DNA of 64,000 nucleotides from Flavobacterium cheongpyeongense (GTDB lineage Bacteria > Bacteroidota > Bacteroidia > Flavobacteriales > Flavobacteriaceae), in NCBI RefSeq assembly GCF_003202435.1, contig NZ_QJHK01000002.1, forward strand, positions 434,001 through 498,000, given 5' to 3'. This document shows positions 25,910 to 34,094 of this stretch, one piece after another; the stretch's first letter is position 1, and every line of letters starts with the position of its first letter. Made by a program: the position numbers and the translations under genes. The notes beneath the pieces were generated by a model. That model searched no databases. It was not told where the DNA came from and worked only from the letters and a program-made list of their open reading frames with translations.

Positions 25910-28900
25910 ATGAAATTACGCTGTAAAACAACCATGCTTGAAAGAGAAAAGAGCAATTCTTTGTTCGGACTTTCAAAAAAAACCATTATGATCATGCGAA
26001 TCAGTTTATTCCACATTTTTTTACTCACCTGCGGTACCCCAATGGTATTTGCAAATGAAATGAGCGGTCAGAGTTTAGACAATATATCTGTTGATATTGA
26101 GCTTCATAATCAGGATATTAAAACCTTATTTAAGACTATTGAAAATAAAACAGGATTACTGTTTGCCTACCAGCCACAGATGATTGCTAATTTTCCGAAG
26201 ATTTCAACATCGCGAGGAAAACGTGCCGTAAGTGAAATTTTGGACCGCGTACTTGAAGGGAGTAATCTAGGATATAAGCAAGTAGATAAAAGTGTGGTCA
26301 TTTATAAAAAAGAAACGGTTAAGACAGAAATTGGTTCATCCGGAAAAAATAATGTACCAGAAAAAGACCGTACACTTACTGGAAAAGTTTTGGATGAAAA
26401 AGGATTTCCATTACCCGGTGTTTCTGTTTTACTTGTAGGAAGTAATAAACACGGTGTAACTGATTTTGACGGGCAATTTTATATTGATTTACCACCTGGA
26501 AAGCACGCGCTAAAAGTTACTTATCTAGGCTACAAAACACAAGAAATTACTGTTGAAAACCAAAGTTCTGTAGTGATACAATTACAGCCTGATTTAGCCA
26601 AATTAGATGAAGTTGTTATTATTGGATATGGTACAACAACAAAAAGAACTACCACGGGGTCTGTAGTTAAAATTACGGCTGAGGATATAGAAAAACAACC
26701 CATAACAAATATTCTGCAAGCATTACAAGGACGAACTGCCGGGGTTTTTGTAACGCAGACTTCCGGATATGCAGGAAGCGATATGAATATTAGTATACGT
26801 GGTCGAAATTTTATTGCTGGAGACAACCTTCCTTTTTATATTATAGACGGAATTCCTTATATAGGCGATGATATAAAGGAGCAGGCACAAAAAGATGGAG
26901 GTCAAGCAAATATGCAAGTGGTCAGAGGAGCACAAAAAAGAACAAGTCCACTAAACATTCTTAATCCAAATGATATAGAAAGTATTGAAATTCTTAAAGA
27001 CGCTGATGCTACGGCCATTTACGGTTCAAGAGGAGCAAATGGTGTTGTACTTATTACAACCAAAAAAGGAAAGGCAGGAAAAACAGAATTTACTATAACG
27101 ACAAACTCCGGGGTTTCTGAAGTAGCCCACATGGTAAAAACATTAGATACCCCTGCTTACCTCAATATGTTACAAACTGCCTTAGATAATAATGGTGATG
27201 TTGCAGATGTGGACAGTAACGGTATTGCTCTTACAGACTGGGATCCTAATGCATACACCAACTGGCAGGAAAAACTGATAGGCGGTACAGCAAACTTCAA
27301 TAACTATTCAGGTTCCCTAAGAGGTGGAAATGATGAAACAAACTTTCTTTTAAGTGCCGCTTACCACAAAGAAACTACTGTTGTACCCGGAGATTTCACC
27401 TACGATAAATTCTCTACTAATTTTAATGTAAATCACAGTACACTAAATAAGAAATTAAAAATAGGAGCATCTGTCCTTTTCGCTACAGATCATAATCAGC
27501 TTCCATTTTTTGATATTACAACTTATGCAGTTGGTACTGCTCCAAACCGCCCAACTTATAATGCAGATGGCAGTTATTACTGGTCTCCGGATTATTTTAG
27601 TGACATTAACCCTCTTGCAGCTCTAGGGAAAAGAGTTGATGATAAAGGAATTAACTTAATCACCAGTTTAACCCTTCAATATGAAATTGCTAAAGGGCTT
27701 TCTTTTAAAACAGATTTGGGATACGGAAGAGCTCAAATGCTTACCAAGCAGTTTATGCCTGCATCTGCCAGTAACCACGCATATGATGAAGCAAATGGAT
27801 ATGATACATCAAGATCTTATACTACTTCAACAAACAATAGCAATAATTTTACCATAGATCCTCAGCTTAATTATACAACCCAATTATGGAAAGGTAACCT
27901 TGCAGCACTTGTTGGAGGATCCTGGCAAGACAGAAAAGATGAAATGCCGGCTTATTTAAGCGCTTCTGATTATTCTTCGGATAACTTAATTGGTAATGTA
28001 GCGGCAGCAGGAACAATATCTGCAACTAATGGAAGCTCAGAATACAAATACCTTTCGCTTTTCAGCAGACTTAATTATAATATTGAAAACAAATACATTC
28101 TGAATGTTAACTTCAGAAGAGATGGTTCTTCTAAATTTGGTGCTAATAACCGTTATGGAAATTTTGGTTCTGTTGGAGGGGCATGGATTTTTACCGAAGA
28201 AAAGTTCTTAAAGGACAACTCATGGCTAAGTTTTGGTAAAATCCGCTCCAGCTATGGAGAAATCGGAAGCGACGAGATTGGAAATTACGAATATGCCGAT
28301 ACTTATAAAGCAGCTACTTATGGTGTTGGAAATCCTTCTATGGCTGCTACCAAAATTTCCAATCCAAATATTAAATGGGGACTTACCAAGAAATTTGAAG
28401 CAGCTTTAGATTTAAGTTTCCTTAAGGATCGTATCTCTTTTACAACAGCTTATTACAAAAATAGCTCTAGTAATCAATTAGTAAGTTATACACTAAGTCC
28501 ACAAGCAGGATTTCCGTCTTACACAGCAAATTTACCTGCTCAGGTTGAAAATCAGGGCTGGGAGTTTACCCTTGGTACAACAAACATCCGTACCAAAGAT
28601 TTAACGTGGTCAACTTCTTTTAACATTTCGACTAACTCCAATAAATTGGCAAAATTTGATGGTATTGAATTTAGTAGTTATTACTCTCAATACGTTGTAG
28701 GCAGACCTTTAGGCGGCCGATATTTATATACTTATACAGGCAATATTAATGGAAAACCACAATTTAAAGATGCAAACGGCGATGGAAAAATTTCCCGCGG
28801 ATTAGCAGATACAAAAGTGGGTGACAGAGAATATTATGGCCCAGCATATCCGCAATATTATGGTGGTATCTCAAATACAATTAGCTATAAAGCCTTTACT

Positions 28901-29311
28901 CTTGACTTTTTATTCCAGTTCGTAAAACAGGATGGCACAACATTAATGGCCACTCAGGGTGCACAGCCAGGATATCCTTACAGTACTGCTAATTTTCAGG
29001 TAGATGAGTATAGAGATTACTTAGCGCAAGGAAATGTCCTAAGCTCAGGTTATCAGAGTGGCTTTTATGACTATATGGGGTCAAATGCTACTATAATAGA
29101 TGCATCTTATATAAAACTTAAAAATGTGAATGCCTCTTACCAGATTCCTCTAAAGGAAGGAGCTCAGAAATATATAAAAGCAATCCGTCTTTCGCTTCAG
29201 GGGCAGAATTTAGTAACCTTTACAAAATACAAAGGACTTGATCCGGAAACACCAGGCTTGGCATTGCCTCCATTACGTACGATCACTTTTGGAACTCAGT
29301 TTACATTTTAA
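25910..29311 (+). CDS. SusC-family TonB-dependent outer-membrane receptor with STN signalling domain
   Basis: The 1133-residue protein has a long N-terminal signal region. An STN domain follows (about 55-130, IELHNQDIKTLFKTIENKTG), then a carboxypeptidase-regulatory-like domain (about 155-235, GKVLDEKGFPLPGVSVLLVG), the plug with ILKDADATAIYGSRGANGVV, and a beta-barrel ending in FGTQFTF. The STN domain marks it as a transducer that signals through FecR to the ECF sigma factor, both encoded upstream. With SusD 11 bases downstream it forms the import pair of the locus, probably taking up glycosylated peptides or oligosaccharides. Confidence 0.93.
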   Translation: MKLRCKTTMLEREKSNSLFGLSKKTIMIMRISLFHIFLLTCGTPMVFANEMSGQSLDNISVDIELHNQDIKTLFKTIENKTGLLFAYQPQMIANFPKISTSRGKRAVSEILDRVLEGSNLGYKQVDKSVVIYKKETVKTEIGSSGKNNVPEKDRTLTGKVLDEKGFPLPGVSVLLVGSNKHGVTDFDGQFYIDLPPGKHALKVTYLGYKTQEITVENQSSVVIQLQPDLAKLDEVVIIGYGTTTKRTTTGSVVKITAEDIEKQPITNILQALQGRTAGVFVTQTSGYAGSDMNISIRGRNFIAGDNLPFYIIDGIPYIGDDIKEQAQKDGGQANMQVVRGAQKRTSPLNILNPNDIESIEILKDADATAIYGSRGANGVVLITTKKGKAGKTEFTITTNSGVSEVAHMVKTLDTPAYLNMLQTALDNNGDVADVDSNGIALTDWDPNAYTNWQEKLIGGTANFNNYSGSLRGGNDETNFLLSAAYHKETTVVPGDFTYDKFSTNFNVNHSTLNKKLKIGASVLFATDHNQLPFFDITTYAVGTAPNRPTYNADGSYYWSPDYFSDINPLAALGKRVDDKGINLITSLTLQYEIAKGLSFKTDLGYGRAQMLTKQFMPASASNHAYDEANGYDTSRSYTTSTNNSNNFTIDPQLNYTTQLWKGNLAALVGGSWQDRKDEMPAYLSASDYSSDNLIGNVAAAGTISATNGSSEYKYLSLFSRLNYNIENKYILNVNFRRDGSSKFGANNRYGNFGSVGGAWIFTEEKFLKDNSWLSFGKIRSSYGEIGSDEIGNYEYADTYKAATYGVGNPSMAATKISNPNIKWGLTKKFEAALDLSFLKDRISFTTAYYKNSSSNQLVSYTLSPQAGFPSYTANLPAQVENQGWEFTLGTTNIRTKDLTWSTSFNISTNSNKLAKFDGIEFSSYYSQYVVGRPLGGRYLYTYTGNINGKPQFKDANGDGKISRGLADTKVGDREYYGPAYPQYYGGISNTISYKAFTLDFLFQFVKQDGTTLMATQGAQPGYPYSTANFQVDEYRDYLAQGNVLSSGYQSGFYDYMGSNATIIDASYIKLKNVNASYQIPLKEGAQKYIKAIRLSLQGQNLVTFTKYKGLDPETPGLALPPLRTITFGTQFTF

Positions 29312-29322
29312 TTCTACAAATT

Positions 29323-30696
29323 ATGAAAAATATTTTCACTAAATATACCTACATATTTTCGTTTTTAATTTTAGCAGGACTTACAGGCTGTGAGGATATG
29401 CTGGATGTTGACCTTTCTGTTAACGAATTATCATCTGAAACCGTATATGTTTCAGATCAAACTGCAGATGCTGCGGTAAACGGAATTTACCAGAGTATGG
29501 TTACCTCATTTTACTACAATAATCTACATCATGTTCTTGGACAGACTTCTGACGAATTAATACCTCAAAATGGTATTGCAACTGTTTATAGTAGCAATGA
29601 AATTGAGGAAATTGATGGTACTATAGGCTCGATGTGGTCAGAATTATACAAAACAATTTATAATGCCAACAATGTTGTCGAAGGAGTAAGCAAAAGTAAG
29701 ACACTTAATCCTGTTAAAAGCAAACAATGGATTGCAGAGGCAAAATTTTTAAGAGCCTATTGTTATTTTTACCTGACTAATATTTGGGGTGATGTACCAT
29801 TAGTACTCACTACAAATATTGATGTTTCTGCATTGTTGCCGAAATCATCTCAAGAAGCTGTTTATGAACAAATTATACTTGATTTAACTGATGCTTCAAA
29901 AGATCTTCCAACGGATTATACAAAATATAAAGAACAACAAAGAATCAGAGCTACAAAATGGGCTGCTGAGGCTTTGCTTGCACGAGTAAATTTGTATTTA
30001 GGAAAATGGACTGATGCAACTACACATGCTACTGCAGTACTAAACGAAACGGGAACTTACAAAATAATTACAGGTTTGAGTGAATCAAACAGTCCGTTTA
30101 TTTCAGACAATGAGGAGTCTATTCTTCAAATACCTTATTATAATGTCAATTATACTTATGAAGGTGCTTTTGTATTTACAACCGCTGGTCGGTCATTATT
30201 AAGAAAAGGAAATGCCCTTTTTGAAACCGGTGATGACAGAAAGACAAAGTGGACAATTGATATTAAGGATAGAAACGGTGCATTTTTAGGTATTGCACCA
30301 TATAAGTACAAAGTTAATTTTGGTAGTTCTTTTTCAGAACGCTCAACAGTACTTAGATTGGCAGAGTTGTATTTGATCAGAGCCGAAGCCAGAGTAAAAT
30401 CAAATGATATTACCGGAGCTCAGGAAGATATCAATGTCATTCGAAACAGAGCTTTATTAAGCAATACTACTTTAACAGATCCTAATCAATTACTGGATTT
30501 AATTGCGCTGGAAAGACAACGTGAATTTTTTGCAGAAAACGGACACAGATGGATGGATCTTAAAAGAACCGGAAAACTGGATGAAACCCTCTCTGTTTTA
30601 TCAGACAAAATCTGGAAAACTACTGACCGTTTATATCCAATACCTGAAGAAGCTATTCGCTCTAATCCTTTCTTAAAACAAAATTCAGGATATTAA
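29323..30696 (+). CDS. SusD/RagB-family outer-membrane lipoprotein
   Basis: This 457-residue lipoprotein has a signal with lipobox LTGC (Cys23). It has SusD features: ETVYVSDQTADAAVNGIYQS, the helical repeat part with EAKFLRAYCYFYLTNIWGD, and the C-terminal RQREFFAENGHRWMDLKRTG. It caps the SusC barrel and binds substrate at the cell surface. It is the last gene before a strong hairpin, so the SusCD transcript probably ends here. Confidence 0.93.
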   Translation: MKNIFTKYTYIFSFLILAGLTGCEDMLDVDLSVNELSSETVYVSDQTADAAVNGIYQSMVTSFYYNNLHHVLGQTSDELIPQNGIATVYSSNEIEEIDGTIGSMWSELYKTIYNANNVVEGVSKSKTLNPVKSKQWIAEAKFLRAYCYFYLTNIWGDVPLVLTTNIDVSALLPKSSQEAVYEQIILDLTDASKDLPTDYTKYKEQQRIRATKWAAEALLARVNLYLGKWTDATTHATAVLNETGTYKIITGLSESNSPFISDNEESILQIPYYNVNYTYEGAFVFTTAGRSLLRKGNALFETGDDRKTKWTIDIKDRNGAFLGIAPYKYKVNFGSSFSERSTVLRLAELYLIRAEARVKSNDITGAQEDINVIRNRALLSNTTLTDPNQLLDLIALERQREFFAENGHRWMDLKRTGKLDETLSVLSDKIWKTTDRLYPIPEEAIRSNPFLKQNSGY

Positions 30697-30710
30697 ACAC
30701 TAAAATTGAT

Positions 30711-30750
30711 GCAAGAATGTGTTTTAGCAAAAATACATTCTTGCAATTTT
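30711..30750 (+). terminator. Long terminator-like hairpin after SusD
   Basis: GCAAGAATGTGTTTT (30711-30725) pairs with the segment 30729-30744 over about 15 positions, with one G-T pair and a tiny loop. AATTTT follows. It lies only 17 bases before the ABC ATPase start, so it should separate the SusCD and ABC transcripts, or attenuate read-through. Confidence 0.65.
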
Positions 30751-30760
30751 AAAAAACACT

Positions 30761-31708
30761 ATGGAAACAACAATTGTAAGAGTTGAGGATTTGTCGCATC
30801 AATACAGTAAGGATTGGGCAATACAAAACATTAGTTTTGAAATTAAAAAAAATAGAATTCTAGGACTCTTAGGATCTAATGGAGCCGGAAAATCGACCAC
30901 GATGAATATTCTTTGCGGCGTTTTAAACCAGACACATGGAAATATCTTTATTGACGGCATTAACCTGAAAGAAAACCCTGTGGAAGCTAAAAAACTAATT
31001 GGTTTTTTACCACAAACTCCACCTTTGCATTTAGATTTAACAGTAAACGAATATTTAATTCACTGTGCACAATTGCGACATGTTAAAAAAGAAGATTTAC
31101 ATAATGCTGTTGAAAGAGCCAAAGAAAAATGCGGTATTGCACATTTCAGCCACCGATTAATTAAAAACCTATCCGGTGGATACAGACAGCGTGTTGGAAT
31201 TGCACAAGCCATTATTCATGAACCCAAACTGGTAGTTTTAGATGAGCCAACCAATGGGCTGGATCCAAACCAAATTTTAGAAGTTAGAAATTTAATTAAA
31301 AAAATTTCGGAAGATAAAGCGGTTATATTCTCCTCTCACATTCTTTCTGAAGTTCAGGCTACATGTCAGGATATCAGAATGATTGAAAACGGACACATGG
31401 TTTTCGCTGATACGCTGGATGCTTTCAACAATTATATCGTAGCCGATAAATTAACGGCAAGTTTCGAGAATCCGCCAACAATCGACGCCTTAACTGCAAT
31501 AGATGAAATCACAGCAGCAGTTTATCTTTCTCCTAAAAAAGTACAGATTACTTTTAAAGGAACACAGGAAGTTGCAGAAAAAATTGTAGCACTTAGCGTT
31601 TCTAATAATTGGAAATTGCGAGAGATTCAATTCGAAAAAGTATCATTAGACGAAATTTTTGCCCAATTATCAAAAAAAGCGCCTGCTAAAAATTCACCTA
31701 CTTCTTAA
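30761..31708 (+). CDS. ABC transporter ATP-binding protein (GldA/ABC-2 type)
   Basis: The 315-residue protein has Walker A GSNGAGKST (38-46), the signature LSGGYRQRVGIAQA, Walker B LVVLDEPTNGLDP and the switch His in SSHILSE. A C-terminal extension of about 80 residues follows, as in ABC-2 export ATPases. It is followed 12 bases later by a GldF/GldG-like membrane protein, so the two form one transporter. It resembles GldA, but the family is broad and gliding cannot be assigned. Confidence 0.88.
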   Translation: METTIVRVEDLSHQYSKDWAIQNISFEIKKNRILGLLGSNGAGKSTTMNILCGVLNQTHGNIFIDGINLKENPVEAKKLIGFLPQTPPLHLDLTVNEYLIHCAQLRHVKKEDLHNAVERAKEKCGIAHFSHRLIKNLSGGYRQRVGIAQAIIHEPKLVVLDEPTNGLDPNQILEVRNLIKKISEDKAVIFSSHILSEVQATCQDIRMIENGHMVFADTLDAFNNYIVADKLTASFENPPTIDALTAIDEITAAVYLSPKKVQITFKGTQEVAEKIVALSVSNNWKLREIQFEKVSLDEIFAQLSKKAPAKNSPTS

Positions 31709-31719
31709 AAAATAAATAA

Positions 31720-33981
31720 ATGAAAACAATATACAGAATAGCTAAAACAGAACTCAATACCATGTTTTATTCGCCTGTGGCGTGGGTTGTTTTAGTAATT
31801 TTTTCCATTCAGTCGAGTTGGAAATTCTTTGATACGCTGGAGCGATTTGAGAAAGCTCAAAAAATAGGAGAAGGTCTTGACAACATAACTCAAACCGTCT
31901 TTTCGGGTTTTAGCGGTCTTTTTACCGAAATGCAAAATTATTTATACTTGTATGTGCCTTTATTGACTATGGGACTCATGAGCCGCGAAATTAATAGTGG
32001 TTCTATTAAGCTTTTACTATCTTCTCCTATAAAAATTAAAGAGATTGTTTTAGGAAAGTTTCTTGCCATTGCAAGTTACTGTATCTTATTTATGGCAATT
32101 TTAGGAATTCAAGGAATAGTAGCGTATTTTTCTATAGAAAATGTAGACGCAACATTTATTTTATCAGGTCTTATAGGGCTTTACCTGTTGGTTTGTACGT
32201 ATGCAGCCATTGGGCTTTTTATGTCCTGTCTCACCTCTTACCAAGTAGTAGCTGCAATAAGTACTCTAGTGGTATTGGCGGGTTTAAATTTTATTGGTAC
32301 GCTATGGCAAAGTGTTGATTATGTTAAAGACATCACTTACTTTCTATCGATTGCGGGTCGTGCTAACCAAATGATTGAAGGACTTATTGTTAGTAAAGAC
32401 GTCTTTTACTTTATTTTAGTAAGTACACTTTTTATTGGATTGAGTGTATTTAAACTACAAACAGGCAGGGATGCACAAACCACTTCAAAGCGAGTGCTGA
32501 AATATGCTGGCTTGGTGACTGTAGTTCTGGCATTGGGATACATTACCTCAATTGCTCCACTTACTTTTTACAAAGACATGACATTTACCAAAAGTAATAC
32601 GTTGACCAAAGCTAGTCAGGATATTGTAACCAAGATAGAGGGACCAATAAAAATAACTACTTATGTCAATTTACTTGATATTAATTACTTCATGGTTATG
32701 CCATATTCTCATAATCAAGATGTATCTAGTTTTTCACAATATTCTCGATTTCTTCCTCAGTTAAAAATGGATTATGTCTATTATTATGATACGTCTAACA
32801 ATACGGCATTGTACGATCAAAATCCAGGCTTAAATGACAAACAACTTGCCGAAAAGTTAATTGAAACGCAAGATATTAAGTTAAAAAAACTGTATTCTCC
32901 AAAAGAGATTGCCAAAATAATTGATTTGAAACCTGAACAAAACAGAGTGGTAAGAACGGTTGAGTACAATGGTAAAAAAACATTTTTAAGAATGTTCGAT
33001 GACTTATTCAAAGTGCCCTTTGAAAAAGAGATTTCCGCTAGTTTAAAACGTTTGATAACGCCTCCTGTCAAAATTGTATTTACTACAGGCAACATGGAAC
33101 GCAGTATTGATAAAAACGGAGATAAGAATTATAAAATAGGTTTCAACGAAATAACATTCAGAAATTCGCTAATAAATCAGGGATTTGATGTTGCGACAAT
33201 AGATATTAATGCTCAAAATATTCCTGAACAAACTGGGATATTAATTGTTGCTGATCCTAAATCACAACTAAGTCAAGGCGCAATCGATCGTATCAGTAAA
33301 TACATTGATCAAGGTAAAAATTTGATGCTTTTGGCTGAACCAGAAACCAATAGCGCATTAGCTGCGATTACTGAAAAGTTAGGTGTAAGCTTCACAAAAC
33401 AAGCATTGGTTCAGCAAAGTGGAGATAACTCTCCGGATTTTTTAGTGACTGAATTTCAAAAAGGTATTGATACTACTTTGATTAAATTAAATAAGACCAG
33501 TTATCCAATTCCGGTAGTAGGTAGTAGTGGAGTTGCAATAAACAAAAATACAGGATTTAAAATAACACCTTTACTTAAAACCAATGCACAACCCGTTTGG
33601 GAATCCCCATTAGGAATTAATGCAATAACGGAGGAAATAAAAAGAAAACCATCTGCTAAATCAGTGCCTCTTGTAGTGGCTTTGACAAGAAAAATTAAGG
33701 GTAAAGACCAAAAGATAATTGTCTCTGGTGATGCAGACTTGATGAGCAATTCGGAATTAAATAGATCGCAAACGGGTACTTTTCAGTTTGTAACCGATGT
33801 TTTTACCTGGTTTAGTGATTATAAATTTCCAGTTGATACAACACGACCTAAAAGTATTGACAACACCATTACGATAAGCACAAACCAACTTTATAGTACT
33901 AAAATCATAATTATTGGCTTGTTTCCATTGTTGATTATGCTTACAGGTGCTTTTATATTGATCAGAAGAAACAGAAGATAA
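31720..33981 (+). CDS. GldF/GldG-like ABC-2 permease fusion protein
   Basis: This 753-residue protein joins two parts that are separate proteins in the classical gliding system. Residues 1-245 form an ABC-2 permease with six predicted helices (EINSGSIKLLLSSPIKIKEI marks the loop). After a further helix at about 260-280, residues 285-720 form the periplasmic GldG-like domain (KIVFTTGNMERSIDKNGDKN, LMLLAEPETNSALAAI), with a last helix at 725-748. It is the partner of the ATPase upstream. The transported substrate is unknown. Confidence 0.82.
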   Translation: MKTIYRIAKTELNTMFYSPVAWVVLVIFSIQSSWKFFDTLERFEKAQKIGEGLDNITQTVFSGFSGLFTEMQNYLYLYVPLLTMGLMSREINSGSIKLLLSSPIKIKEIVLGKFLAIASYCILFMAILGIQGIVAYFSIENVDATFILSGLIGLYLLVCTYAAIGLFMSCLTSYQVVAAISTLVVLAGLNFIGTLWQSVDYVKDITYFLSIAGRANQMIEGLIVSKDVFYFILVSTLFIGLSVFKLQTGRDAQTTSKRVLKYAGLVTVVLALGYITSIAPLTFYKDMTFTKSNTLTKASQDIVTKIEGPIKITTYVNLLDINYFMVMPYSHNQDVSSFSQYSRFLPQLKMDYVYYYDTSNNTALYDQNPGLNDKQLAEKLIETQDIKLKKLYSPKEIAKIIDLKPEQNRVVRTVEYNGKKTFLRMFDDLFKVPFEKEISASLKRLITPPVKIVFTTGNMERSIDKNGDKNYKIGFNEITFRNSLINQGFDVATIDINAQNIPEQTGILIVADPKSQLSQGAIDRISKYIDQGKNLMLLAEPETNSALAAITEKLGVSFTKQALVQQSGDNSPDFLVTEFQKGIDTTLIKLNKTSYPIPVVGSSGVAINKNTGFKITPLLKTNAQPVWESPLGINAITEEIKRKPSAKSVPLVVALTRKIKGKDQKIIVSGDADLMSNSELNRSQTGTFQFVTDVFTWFSDYKFPVDTTRPKSIDNTITISTNQLYSTKIIIIGLFPLLIMLTGAFILIRRNRR

Positions 33982-33989
33982 AAATTACC

Positions 33990-34078
33990 CCATTGGTGTC
34001 GTTAGAAATGATTTTCGATTTGTTTTTTGTCCCCCAATCAAAAAATACCCGAATTACTTTTTTAACGACTACCATTGG
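33990..34078. repeat. Imperfect inverted repeat upstream of the M16 gene
   Basis: CCATTGGTGTCGTTA (33990-34004) is the reverse complement of TAACGACTACCATTGG (34063-34078), with one mismatch and one bulge. It encloses 58 bases. It ends 16 bases before the peptidase start codon. It could be a small mobile-element footprint, an operator or an RNA leader. Confidence 0.4.
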
Positions 34079-34094
34079 AAAAAAAATAAAAAAA

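Noticed and set aside
33993..34094. Longer start for the M16 peptidase
   Set aside because: It would put 34 residues before an otherwise clean signal peptide and would read through the inverted repeat.
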